Assembly (NCBI GenBank): GCA_947650155.1
Contig: CANSUS010000037.1
Span: 1-33,712, forward strand
DNA length: 33,712 bases
Origin: an uncultured Lachnospiraceae bacterium
GTDB lineage: Bacteria > Bacillota > Clostridia > Lachnospirales > Lachnospiraceae
Direction of reading: 5' to 3'
Shown: positions 24,245-31,895 of the stretch, piece by piece
How positions within the stretch are numbered: the stretch's first letter is position 1
How the letters are laid out: each line of letters opens with the position of its first letter
The notes under the pieces: model-generated
What the model saw: the letters and a program-made list of their open reading frames with translations, nothing else
What the model was told of the DNA's origin: nothing
Database searches by the model: none
Made by a program: the position numbers and the translations under genes

Positions 24245-25462
24245 ATGTCACAATTTTGGGAATTTATAAAAATTGCTCTGATGAATATAAAAAGCAATAA
24301 AGGCCGTTCGATTCTTACAATGCTGGGGATTATCATTGGTATTTCTTCCGTAATTATGATCATTTCCATTGGTAATGGCGTGAAAGGCGAAATCACAGGG
24401 GAACTGAACGATATGGCGGGCGGTCAGATCTATATTTATTCAAGGAGCAACGAAAACGGAGACTATATCGAATTTAACGACGAGGATTTTGAATTATTAA
24501 AGGAGAGGGTAGAACACATAAAGGCAATTACGCCTAACTATGGTTTCGGAGGAACGATAACTGCCAGAAAGGGTACTTTTAACGGGATTATAAGCGGCGG
24601 TACGGAGGGATTGGAATTTTCCAGCAGCGATCCGATCGTCAGGGGCAAATATTTTACGGCGGGAGATTATTACGCTGCCAATAAAGTATGTGTGGTAACA
24701 GAGTCGGGAGCAACTAAAATGTTTGGCACGACGAACGTAATCGGTATGGAGATAGAAGTAACTATTTATGGGATTTCCCAAAATTTTACGATTGTGGGAA
24801 TCAGACAGGACAGCGCCTCTTCCATGCTGAATATGGGGTATGTGGATGAAAATGTAAATATAGAGATTCCGCTTTCGGTGGCAGGCAGCGCCTATGGATT
24901 TTATGTGGAGAATGTGGATCAGTTTTTGGTTGTAGGGGATTCTGCAGAGTATTCCACGCAGATGGCGGCGGAATGTGTCAGCCTGTTGGAAGCAAGACAT
25001 AATGTAAGAGGACAGGGACTGATTTTGGTAGAAGATTTTAACGATTATTTATCATCGATTACTTCGGTGCTTGGCTATGTAACCGTATTCGTTGTATTTG
25101 TGGCGGCAATTTCCCTGTTAGTCGGAGGGATCGGCGTTATGAATATTATGCTGGTATCTGTAACAGAGAGAACAAGAGAGATCGGAATCCGTAAATCTCT
25201 GGGGGCAAGAACCAATTCCATTCTGCTTCAGTTCTTGTCGGAATCGGCAATTATCACTTTGCTGGGAGGATTGATTGGGATTACAATCGGAGTGCTGGGA
25301 GCGTTTGGGGTTTGCGGACTGTTAGGCTTTTCGGCACAGGTCCGGGTTACTACAGTACTTGGCGCATCTGTTTTTTCTTCGGCGGTTGGATTATTTTTTG
25401 GAATTTATCCGGCAAAGAAAGCGGCAAAATTAAGTCCGATAGAAGCGCTCAGGCATGAATAA
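24245..25462 (+). CDS. MacB-like ABC transporter permease (FtsX domain)
   Basis: A 405-residue permease. One N-terminal membrane helix (about 18-42, LTMLGIIIGISSVIMIISIG) is followed by a large extracellular MacB periplasmic-core-type domain (about 45-265), then the FtsX domain with three membrane helices (about 275-400) containing GGIGVMNIMLVSVTERTREIGIRKSLGA, a hallmark of the family. The C-terminal SPIEALRHE is also typical. The start is ATG 24245 with AAAAGGAG upstream, 14 bp after the adaptor gene. With the ATPase and adaptor it forms a complete exporter under probable PadR control. Confidence 0.93.
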   Translation: MSQFWEFIKIALMNIKSNKGRSILTMLGIIIGISSVIMIISIGNGVKGEITGELNDMAGGQIYIYSRSNENGDYIEFNDEDFELLKERVEHIKAITPNYGFGGTITARKGTFNGIISGGTEGLEFSSSDPIVRGKYFTAGDYYAANKVCVVTESGATKMFGTTNVIGMEIEVTIYGISQNFTIVGIRQDSASSMLNMGYVDENVNIEIPLSVAGSAYGFYVENVDQFLVVGDSAEYSTQMAAECVSLLEARHNVRGQGLILVEDFNDYLSSITSVLGYVTVFVVFVAAISLLVGGIGVMNIMLVSVTERTREIGIRKSLGARTNSILLQFLSESAIITLLGGLIGITIGVLGAFGVCGLLGFSAQVRVTTVLGASVFSSAVGLFFGIYPAKKAAKLSPIEALRHE

Positions 25463-25480
25463 AGATAAAAACCCATGTAG

Positions 25481-25615
25481 TCAGTGCCCAGGCAGGCGAT
25501 GCATTTTATTGGCCGCCTGACGGGCCCGGCAATGGCGTATTTTCTGACAGCACAGGACGTTTCCGGCATTATCTTTTCGTGCTTTGGAGTTGTGTATTTT
25601 CTGTTTTCAGTATAA
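25481..25615 (+). pseudogene. Possible TraX-family gene remnant
   Basis: In one frame, downstream of a TAG and ending at TAA 25613-25615, the sequence reads MHFIGRLTGPAMAYFLTA and then a hydrophobic tail. The first part resembles the conserved IGRLxxPxxxYFL segment of TraX-family membrane proteins, but no full gene, ribosome binding site or plausible start exists. I read it as a decayed fragment. The match is from memory and weak. Confidence 0.3.
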
Positions 25616-25640
25616 AATATAAACATTTATCATATAATCT

Positions 25641-25669
25641 TTGACAGAAAAACATGAAAATGATAATCT
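25641..25669 (+). promoter_or_regulatory. Candidate promoter of the rloA-rloB pair
   Basis: A perfect TTGACA at 25641-25646 is followed 17 bp later by TAATCT (25664-25669); GATAAT at 25662-25667 is an alternative -10 with short spacing. It is about 135 bp ahead of the rloA start, leaving an A/T-rich leader. Confidence 0.45.
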
Positions 25670-25774
25670 GTAAATGCAACTTATTATAATGAATTTGGAG
25701 AAAAAACAACCAATAGGGTGATAATAACTTTTGAATGGAAAAGATTGAAATTAGGCTTCAAATATTAATTGTTA

Positions 25775-25797
25775 TGCATGCTAAAGCATGCAGGGAG
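25775..25797 (+). promoter_or_regulatory. Hairpin abutting the rloA ribosome binding site
   Basis: TGCATGC at 25775-25781 pairs with GCATGCA at 25786-25792 around TAAA, ending directly against the ribosome binding site GGGAG at 25793-25797. An in-frame upstream ATG (25788) lies inside the 3' arm. The fold could affect access of ribosomes to the start. Confidence 0.4.
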
Positions 25798-25802
25798 TAT
25801 AT

Positions 25803-27044
25803 ATGCTGATACAATATTCTGTAAAAAATTATAAATCGATTAAAGAAGAAGTGGTGATTAATTTTTCAGTTTTAAAAAAGAATGTTGAAAAAAATAAATT
25901 GATTCAGGATGTTGGACTGCTTAATCCACTATACAAGTGTATTGGGTTAGTGGGCCCGAATGCATGTGGAAAAAGTAACATTATCAATTCTTTGTTTTTT
26001 GCATTGACATATATAAATACCACAATTAAAAGAAAAGAAAAAGCGAAAATTGGGGTAGAATTATTTATGCTGGATAAGGAAAGCAGGGAAGACGCGGCCT
26101 CTTTTGAATTTATTTTTATGGAAAACAGTATAAAATATGTTTATGGATTTACTGTAAATACAGAAAAAGTGCTGGAGGAATATTTATTAGCTTATTATTC
26201 TAAAAAAGCAACTACAGTATTTGAAAGAGAAGATAACGGAGCTGTTATATATAATTTTAAGGGGAATGATGTAAAAATTCAATCAGAAATAGCACAAAAA
26301 ACAAATGCTAATAGGCTTTATATGCCGGTTGCAGCAGAATGGGGGTACGAAAAAGCAAAAGTGCCATATGGCTGGTTTGAAAAAATGTATAGACAATATA
26401 GTGATATGAATGGTAATCAGGTAATTGCTGAAGTATTAAAAGATCAAAAATTAAAAACAATTCTGTTGGATACTCTGGTAAAGGCTGACTTTAATATAAA
26501 AGATATATACGTGAAAAACAGGAGAATGGAAAAAGAACACAGGGATGCATTACTACAGTTTTTAAAGCAAATGATAGGGGAAAGTGAAACAATAGAGAAT
26601 ATTATTCCAGAAGATACGCCAATGGTTTGGATTACACATGTGGGTAAAGAGGATCAGATATTTGATGTTGAACTTAATGAAGATTCATCAGGGACAAGAG
26701 ATATTGTTGATAATCTTGCGGAATTGCTTTTCATAAATAAGGAAGGCGGTTTATTTATAGAGGATGAATTTGCAAGAAATTATCATACGAGATTGACGGA
26801 ATATTTCTTGAAGTTGTTTCATGATGAGTCTATAAATAATGGAAAAGCGCAGTTACTATTTAGTACACATGATACAAAGGTCTTTAACCTTTTAAATCCA
26901 GAGCAGATTTATTTAGTGGATAAAGATGAAAATGGCGCTACTTATGTAAAACTTTTGGATGACTATTTGATCCGTGAAAAGGACAATATTGAACTGGGAT
27001 ACTTGAAAGGCAGATATGGGGCAATTCCTAATATCAGGGAATAG
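25803..27044 (+). CDS. RloA-like AAA ATPase (AbiL-type anti-phage module)
   Basis: A 413-residue ABC/SMC-like ATPase of the AAA_15/AAA_21 type. Walker A GPNACGKSN is at 51-59, preceded by the family's KNYKSIKEEVVINFSV strand. A signature-like EDSSGTRDIVD segment is near 295, the Walker B GGLFIEDEF near 316-324, and the switch histidine in LLFSTHD near 352. Such ATPases pair with TOPRIM-like effectors in AbiL, PARIS and OLD-related defence systems. The start is ATG 25803 with AGGGAG at 25792-25797 (an upstream ATG 25788 is in frame). rloB begins 2 bp after the stop. Composition is clearly A/T-richer than the flanking operons, suggesting horizontal origin. Confidence 0.82.
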   Translation: MLIQYSVKNYKSIKEEVVINFSVLKKNVEKNKLIQDVGLLNPLYKCIGLVGPNACGKSNIINSLFFALTYINTTIKRKEKAKIGVELFMLDKESREDAASFEFIFMENSIKYVYGFTVNTEKVLEEYLLAYYSKKATTVFEREDNGAVIYNFKGNDVKIQSEIAQKTNANRLYMPVAAEWGYEKAKVPYGWFEKMYRQYSDMNGNQVIAEVLKDQKLKTILLDTLVKADFNIKDIYVKNRRMEKEHRDALLQFLKQMIGESETIENIIPEDTPMVWITHVGKEDQIFDVELNEDSSGTRDIVDNLAELLFINKEGGLFIEDEFARNYHTRLTEYFLKLFHDESINNGKAQLLFSTHDTKVFNLLNPEQIYLVDKDENGATYVKLLDDYLIREKDNIELGYLKGRYGAIPNIRE

Positions 27045-27046
27045 AA

Positions 27047-27694
27047 ATGCGTACACGAATAAGAGGGAAAGAACAAAAAGGGAAAAAAACGAAAGAGAAA
27101 CCATGTAAAATCTATCTGTTTACAGAGGGAGATACGGAAGAGATTTATTTAAAGCATTATGAGAATAAGAAAAAGGGTATCGAAATTATTCCAGTTGATC
27201 CCAAACATACAGATGCTGTAGGAATTGTAAAAACAGCGAAAGATTATATGAACTGTCATGATATAGATGTGGAGCTGGGAGATAGATGCTATTGTGTATT
27301 TGATTCTGATCCAAAGTCAAATCCCAATATTAATGAGGCCTTTGATTTAATTAGAGGATATAGTCATAAAGGACTGGCGTGTATATTCTCAAATCCGTCT
27401 TTTGAGATTTGGTTTATTTTACATTATATGAAAGCTCCTTATGGAAAAAATGCAAGTGAAATAAAAAAGATTATTAAAGAGTTATTAAAAGATGTAGAGC
27501 CGGATTATAAGGAAACAACAGATATTTTTCCTGTTTTGTTTGATAAACAGGAAAAAGCACTTCATGAAGCCATGTTATTACATAAATCACAAGAAAAAGT
27601 TCATGAAAATGTTTTATCACATGAATGCAATCCTTATACAAACATATTTGAGTTTATTAATTATATAAGAGAAGTAAAGAAAGAGATAAAGTGA
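27047..27694 (+). CDS. RloB family protein (AbiLii-like TOPRIM effector)
   Basis: A 215-residue RloB-domain protein. The TOPRIM-like core shows TEGDTE at 26-31 (acidic first motif), CVFDSD at about 83-88 (second acidic pair) and the RloB hallmark SNPSFEIWFILHY at 115-127. In AbiL-type systems this partner is the probable toxic nuclease held in check or triggered by the ATPase; that role is inferred from related systems. The gene is translationally coupled to rloA (2-bp gap) and its end forms the 5' arm of a strong terminator, so the pair is a self-contained unit. The N-terminal 20 residues are highly basic. Confidence 0.85.
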   Translation: MRTRIRGKEQKGKKTKEKPCKIYLFTEGDTEEIYLKHYENKKKGIEIIPVDPKHTDAVGIVKTAKDYMNCHDIDVELGDRCYCVFDSDPKSNPNINEAFDLIRGYSHKGLACIFSNPSFEIWFILHYMKAPYGKNASEIKKIIKELLKDVEPDYKETTDIFPVLFDKQEKALHEAMLLHKSQEKVHENVLSHECNPYTNIFEFINYIREVKKEIK

Positions 27695-27718
27695 CACACT
27701 TGCACTTTATCTCTTTTT
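27680..27718 (+). terminator. Strong terminator of the rloA-rloB unit
   Basis: A perfect 14-bp stem, 27680-27693 with 27703-27716, has a 9-nt loop and continues into T residues. Its 5' arm includes the last codons and stop of rloB. Confidence 0.92.
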
Positions 27719-27727
27719 CGGTATAAT
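27700..27727 (+). promoter_or_regulatory. Promoter of the YcxB-tsaE-...-ispD operon, inside the terminator
   Basis: TTGCAC at 27700-27705 (loop and 3' arm of the terminator) and a perfect TATAAT at 27722-27727 are spaced 16 bp. The promoter restarts transcription right behind the rloB terminator. Confidence 0.55.
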
Positions 27728-27792
27728 GGAAATAACGAAATTCATACGCATACTGAATGTTACAGTAAGCAGACTACTCGGAGGTTTTCATC

Positions 27793-28272
27793 ATGGAAAT
27801 AGAATTTGATGTAAAAATAAATGCAAATGTTTTATATGATTACATGCTGCATCACACTTATACAAGCGCGTCAGGTCTTTTGGGAACGGGAGTGGGCGCG
27901 CTTATGATTGTGGCGTTTTCCATGCAGCACGCGGTTATTTTTTTGATAGCGGGGATTGTGATATTGGCCTATCTTCCGTGTACGCTTTTTTTAAGATCAA
28001 GGCAGCAGATGCTTGCAAACCCTGCTTTTAAAGAGCCGCTTCATTACAGGCTGGATGAAGAAGGAATCCTTGTTTCCCAGAACGGGGCGGAAGAAAAACA
28101 GGCATGGGATCAGATGTATAAGGCGATTTCTACCGGAAGAAGTATTATTGTATATACTTCCCGTGTGAACGCTTCTATTTTTCCGAAAAAAGATTTGGGA
28201 GAACATAAAGCAAAAGTAATAGAGATTATTTCCACCCATATGCCGCCTTCTAAAGTGAAGATCCGGGGGTAG
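27793..28272 (+). CDS. YcxB-like membrane protein
   Basis: A 159-residue protein with a short polar N-terminus, two adjacent hydrophobic helices (about 28-45 and 48-66) and a C-terminal soluble domain with YRLDEEGILVSQNGAEEKQAWDQMYKAIST, the pattern of YcxB-like C-terminal domains. Their function is not known. The start is ATG 27793 with CGGAGG upstream. It is first in the operon and lies 58 bp before tsaE. Confidence 0.75.
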   Translation: MEIEFDVKINANVLYDYMLHHTYTSASGLLGTGVGALMIVAFSMQHAVIFLIAGIVILAYLPCTLFLRSRQQMLANPAFKEPLHYRLDEEGILVSQNGAEEKQAWDQMYKAISTGRSIIVYTSRVNASIFPKKDLGEHKAKVIEIISTHMPPSKVKIRG

Positions 28273-28330
28273 CCTGTTTTTGAAAAAGGAAAAAAATATT
28301 GGTAAAACATAATAAAGGAAATATAGCAGT

Positions 28331-28765
28331 ATGAAAATATATGAAACGGACAGTGAAGCAGAAACCTTTGCGCTTGGAAGAAAGATGGGAGAAGAAGCAA
28401 AGCCGGGACAGGTCTTTACATTGATCGGGGATTTGGGTGTCGGAAAGACCGTGTTTACAAAGGGTGTGGCGAAAGGACTTGGCATTACCGAGCCGGTGAA
28501 CAGTCCTACATTTACGATTGTACAGATTTATGAAGAAGGGAGGATGCCTTTCTATCATTTTGACGTATACCGCATTTCAGATGTGGAAGAAATGGAAGAG
28601 ATCGGATACGAGGATTATTTTTATGGAGATGGTATCTGCTTGATTGAGTGGGCAGACTTAATAGAGGAAATCCTGCCGGAAAATTATGTACAGATTACGA
28701 TTGAAAAAGACCTGCAAAAAGGTTTTGATTATAGAAAAATAACATGGAAAGAAATAGGATCATGA
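28331..28765 (+). CDS. tsaE: tRNA t6A biosynthesis ATPase TsaE
   Basis: A 144-residue P-loop protein (YjeE family) needed for making N6-threonylcarbamoyladenosine at position 37 of ANN-decoding tRNAs. It binds the TsaB-TsaD complex and hydrolyses ATP. Walker A GDLGVGKT is at 33-40; the conserved SPTFTIVQIYEEGRMPFYHFDVYR block follows, then DGICLIEWADLI. Length is normal. It is 3 bp before tsaB, and tsaD is a few genes downstream in the same operon. Confidence 0.95.
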   Translation: MKIYETDSEAETFALGRKMGEEAKPGQVFTLIGDLGVGKTVFTKGVAKGLGITEPVNSPTFTIVQIYEEGRMPFYHFDVYRISDVEEMEEIGYEDYFYGDGICLIEWADLIEEILPENYVQITIEKDLQKGFDYRKITWKEIGS

Positions 28766-28768
28766 CGG

Positions 28769-29512
28769 ATGGACGAGAACAGAGACGAGAAGAAAAAAAT
28801 ATTGGCAATCGATAGTTCCGGACTGGTCGCCTCGGCGGCCGTCATATGCGGCGACGAACTGATTGCAGAATATACGGTCAATTACAAAAAAACACATTCC
28901 CAGACACTGCTTCCCATGCTGGAGGAAATAAAGAAAATGACAGATCTGGATCTTGACAGCATTGATGCGATTGCAGTGGCAGCGGGGCCGGGATCTTTTA
29001 CCGGACTGCGGATTGGCTCTGCAACGGCAAAAGGACTGGGACTTGCACTGAACAAACCTTTGATCGGAGTCCCGACGGTGGATGGACTTGCTTATAATCT
29101 ATATGGAACGGAAAATTATATCTGTCCTATTATGGATGCCAGAAGAAATCAGGTATATACAGGCGTTTACCGGTTTGAAAGAGGCGGGGGACAGTTTTTG
29201 ATGAAAACAGTGAAAGCGCAGTGTGCAGTATCCATAGATGAGATCATTCACTTTTTAAATGAAGCAGGGGAAGAAGTGATTTTTCTTGGAGACGGCGTTC
29301 CGGTATTTCGGGAGAAGATTGCACAAAGCAGTACAGTGCCTTATTCTTTTGCCCCTGCTCATATGAACAGACAACGTGCAGCAAGCATAGGGGTTCTCGG
29401 TCAATTATATCTGAAGCAGGGCAGACAGCAGACGGCAGCCGAATTTGCACCGGAGTATCTGCGGATGTCTCAGGCTGAAAGAGAACGGCTTGAAAAATCT
29501 AATATGATATGA
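28769..29512 (+). CDS. tsaB: t6A biosynthesis protein TsaB
   Basis: A 247-residue ASKHA-fold scaffold that pairs with TsaD in t6A synthesis. Visible signatures: LAIDSSGLVASAAV near the N-terminus, KKTHSQTLLPML, AVAAGPGSFTGLRIGSATAKGL at about 70-91, and IMDARRNQVYTGVY. The C-terminal half is shorter and less conserved than in TsaD, as expected, and lacks the metal-binding HxxxH. The start is ATG 28769, with the first eight residues (DENRDEKK) forming a charged extension. It is followed after 10 bp by rimI, the usual order in Firmicutes. Confidence 0.95.
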   Translation: MDENRDEKKKILAIDSSGLVASAAVICGDELIAEYTVNYKKTHSQTLLPMLEEIKKMTDLDLDSIDAIAVAAGPGSFTGLRIGSATAKGLGLALNKPLIGVPTVDGLAYNLYGTENYICPIMDARRNQVYTGVYRFERGGGQFLMKTVKAQCAVSIDEIIHFLNEAGEEVIFLGDGVPVFREKIAQSSTVPYSFAPAHMNRQRAASIGVLGQLYLKQGRQQTAAEFAPEYLRMSQAERERLEKSNMI

Positions 29513-29522
29513 GGGTAACGCA

Positions 29523-29981
29523 ATGATACAGTTTCGATTGATGGAAGAACAGGATGTGGAAGCTGTGAGCAAAATAGAAGAGGAGACTTTTTCCATGCCC
29601 TGGCGTCCTGAAGATTTTTTAGACATGATAAGAAAAGATAATTCTTATTATGTGGTAGCGGAAGAAGTGAAGCAGACAGATTCAGAGGTGCAGAAAAAAA
29701 TAATTGCATCCGGCGGTGTTATGAATATCCTTGGAGAAGGCGATATAACTAATATAGCAGTAAAAGCCAGCGAAAGAGGAAAGGGAATCGGGACGGCGCT
29801 GCTTACCTTTTTGATGGAAGGGGGCAAAAAGTTTGGGATTACGGCTTATACGCTGGAAGTCAGAGTCAGCAATCAAACAGCGATTCATGTATATGAAAAA
29901 CTGGGTTTTGTTTCGGAAGGAATCAGAAGAGGTTTTTATGATTGTCCCAAAGAGGACGCAGTGATTATGTGGAAGAGATAG
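29523..29981 (+). CDS. rimI: Ribosomal protein S18 alanine N-acetyltransferase RimI
   Basis: A 152-residue GNAT-fold acetyltransferase. The acetyl-CoA loop shows as ERGKGIGTALLTFLMEGG (about 88-105) after the DITNIAVKAS strand, followed by LEVRVSNQTAIHVYEKLGFVSEGIRRGFY, a strong RimI-type signature. RimI acetylates the N-terminal alanine of ribosomal protein S18; its exact target in this organism is not shown. The location directly after tsaB supports the name. The start is ATG 29523 with GAGGG upstream. Confidence 0.9.
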   Translation: MIQFRLMEEQDVEAVSKIEEETFSMPWRPEDFLDMIRKDNSYYVVAEEVKQTDSEVQKKIIASGGVMNILGEGDITNIAVKASERGKGIGTALLTFLMEGGKKFGITAYTLEVRVSNQTAIHVYEKLGFVSEGIRRGFYDCPKEDAVIMWKR

Positions 29982-30069
29982 GAAACAGACGGAAGAATTA
30001 CCACTGTTTTTCACAGGTTTTCCAAGCTATAATTAGATGTGGTTAACTATGGATAAACGGAGGTTTGTT

Positions 30070-30318
30070 ATGAGGACATATACAGAAGCAAGGCAGGAAG
30101 AACTCGTATCAGTGATTTGTAATTGCTGTGGCAGAAAAATTATGGCGGAAAACGGAATATTAAAAGAAGAAAGTATTCAGATTAAGCATACTTTTGGCTA
30201 TTTTAGTGAAAAAGACGGTCAGACGGAAGAGTTTGATCTTTGCGAGGAATGCTATTATAAAATAACCGGGAAATTTTGTGTTCCGGTAAAAGGAAGAACG
30301 GAAACAGAACTGTTATAA
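30070..30318 (+). CDS. Small zinc-ribbon-like protein
   Basis: An 82-residue soluble protein with two CxxC knuckles: CNCC in VICNCCGRKIM and CEEC in LCEECYYKITGKF, about 40 residues apart, which should bind one zinc. Between them is a mixed charged segment with HTFGYFSEKDGQTEEFDLC. The frame runs back to 30037, but GGAGG at 30059-30063 supports ATG 30070. Its role is unknown; it sits in the t6A operon between rimI and the RNase Z-type gene. Confidence 0.75.
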   Translation: MRTYTEARQEELVSVICNCCGRKIMAENGILKEESIQIKHTFGYFSEKDGQTEEFDLCEECYYKITGKFCVPVKGRTETELL

Positions 30319-30363
30319 CAAAGAAAAAACCGTTCCTCAAAAAGAAGAAACGGAGAGAAATGA

Positions 30364-31275
30364 ATGTTAGATATTTGTTTACTGGGAACGGGAGGAATGA
30401 TGCCTCTGCCTTACAGATGGCTTACATCGCTCATGGCAAGATATAATGGAAAGAGCATTTTAATTGACTGCGGAGAAGGTACGCAGATAGCAATGAAAGA
30501 GAAGGGATGGAGTCCTAAGCCGATAGATGTTATTTGCTTTACTCATTTCCATGCGGATCATATAAGCGGGCTTCCGGGGATGCTATTGACAATGGGGAAT
30601 GCGGAGAGGACGGAACCGCTTCTGATTATAGGTCCCAAAGGGCTGACCAGAGTGGTATCCGCGCTTCGCGTAATCGCACCGGAACTTCCTTTTGAAATAC
30701 AGTGTATGGAGATTACGGAAAATGAACAGACCTTTTCCTTTGAAGGATTTAGGATAGAAGCTTTTCGTGTGAATCACAATGTGGTATGTTACGGATATAG
30801 TATTGTAGTAGAGCGAAAAGGAAAGTTTCAGCTGGAAAAGGCGATAGAGCTTGGCATAGAAAAACAGTATTGGAACAGGCTTCAAAAAGGCGAAATTATT
30901 GAGACGGAAAATGGCACGCTGACTCCGGGAATGGTACTTGGTGAAGACAGAAAGGGACTTAAAGTCACTTATTGCACGGATACCAGGCCGACCGATGGTA
31001 TTGTAAAGAATGCAGCGGGTGCAGATTTGTTTATTTGTGAAGGAATGTACGGAGAGGAGGATAAACAGGACAAAGCGAAAGAGCATAAACATATGACATT
31101 TTTTGAAGCGGCAAAACTGGCAAAGGCGGCGGATGTGGGGGAATTGTGGCTTACGCATTACAGCCCGGCACTGACCTATGCAGAAGAATTTATGCCCGCG
31201 ACAAGGAAAATTTTTCCAAGGGCGTCAGCAGGAAAAGATGGTAAAAGCATAGAACTTAAATTTATGGATGACTGA
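30364..31275 (+). CDS. rnz: Ribonuclease Z-type metallo-beta-lactamase hydrolase
   Basis: A 303-residue metallo-beta-lactamase-fold protein of the RNase Z family, which removes 3' trailers from tRNA precursors. The metal motif HFHADH is at 61-66, following ILIDCGEGTQIAM; further elements are FRVNHNVVCYGYSIV, VTYCTDTRPTDG, LFICEGMYG and, near the C-terminus, the histidine motif GELWLTHYSPAL. An exosite-like insertion (ERKGKFQLEKAIELGIEK) is present in the usual place. Length is close to that of B. subtilis Rnz. The start is ATG 30364 with CGGAGAG upstream. It fits functionally with tRNA-modifying neighbours. Confidence 0.9.
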   Translation: MLDICLLGTGGMMPLPYRWLTSLMARYNGKSILIDCGEGTQIAMKEKGWSPKPIDVICFTHFHADHISGLPGMLLTMGNAERTEPLLIIGPKGLTRVVSALRVIAPELPFEIQCMEITENEQTFSFEGFRIEAFRVNHNVVCYGYSIVVERKGKFQLEKAIELGIEKQYWNRLQKGEIIETENGTLTPGMVLGEDRKGLKVTYCTDTRPTDGIVKNAAGADLFICEGMYGEEDKQDKAKEHKHMTFFEAAKLAKAADVGELWLTHYSPALTYAEEFMPATRKIFPRASAGKDGKSIELKFMDD

Positions 31276-31313
31276 TCGTATTGCATTGTGGCAAAAGAGA
31301 ATGGAGGCGGGTT

Positions 31314-31883
31314 ATGAAAAGATTTAAAGGAATGCAGGGAATGCTCATTTTAATTGTACTGGTATGTGCAGTGGTTGGATTTTATTATTATATTTCCAAT
31401 CGCGCTAAAGTAAAGGAAGAGGAAGAGGGGACCACGATTACAAAAGTCCAGGAAGTTCTTTTAAAGAATCTGGAAAGGAATTATCCACCGACACCAAAGG
31501 AAGTAGTCCGTTATTTCGCTGAAATTTCGCAATGCTTTTACAATGAAAAGTATACAGAGGAAGAATTGGAAGGATTGGCGGCTAAAATTCAGGAACTGTA
31601 TGATGATGAACTGATAGAGGCCAAATCGCAGGAAACTTATCTTACAGATTTGAAAGACGATATTGAAAAGTTTAAAAGCGACGGTTTGGTTATAACCGGA
31701 TACAGTACTTCTTCGAGTACGGATGTATTTACTTTTAGTGAAGACGGGTATGATTGGGCCAGACTCTATTGTACGTTTTATTTGAGAAAAGGGAAGACAA
31801 AAACGAACACGCAGGAAGTATTTATTTTAAGAAAGGATGAGGAAGGTCACTGGAAAATTTATGGATGGGATCTTGCCGATTAG
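31314..31883 (+). CDS. Small membrane-anchored protein (DUF6715-like)
   Basis: A 189-residue protein with a single N-terminal hydrophobic helix (about 9-28, MLILIVLVCAVVGFYYYI) after a positively charged MKRFKG start, so the rest is likely outside the cell. The remainder is a soluble domain with alternating helices (up to about 115) and beta strands with TGYSTSSSTDVFTFSEDG and a C-terminal HWKIYGWDLAD, which recalls NTF2-like or DUF6715-type lipoprotein domains; I hold that match as tentative. Although a TTG at 31281 is in frame, GGAGG at 31303-31307 supports ATG 31314. Located just upstream of tsaD. Confidence 0.7.
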   Translation: MKRFKGMQGMLILIVLVCAVVGFYYYISNRAKVKEEEEGTTITKVQEVLLKNLERNYPPTPKEVVRYFAEISQCFYNEKYTEEELEGLAAKIQELYDDELIEAKSQETYLTDLKDDIEKFKSDGLVITGYSTSSSTDVFTFSEDGYDWARLYCTFYLRKGKTKTNTQEVFILRKDEEGHWKIYGWDLAD

Positions 31884-31895
31884 AAACAGAAGAAT

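Noticed and set aside
30583-31158. 191-codon - strand open frame inside the RNase Z-type gene
   Set aside because: Antisense shadow of a conserved gene, with no ribosome binding site.
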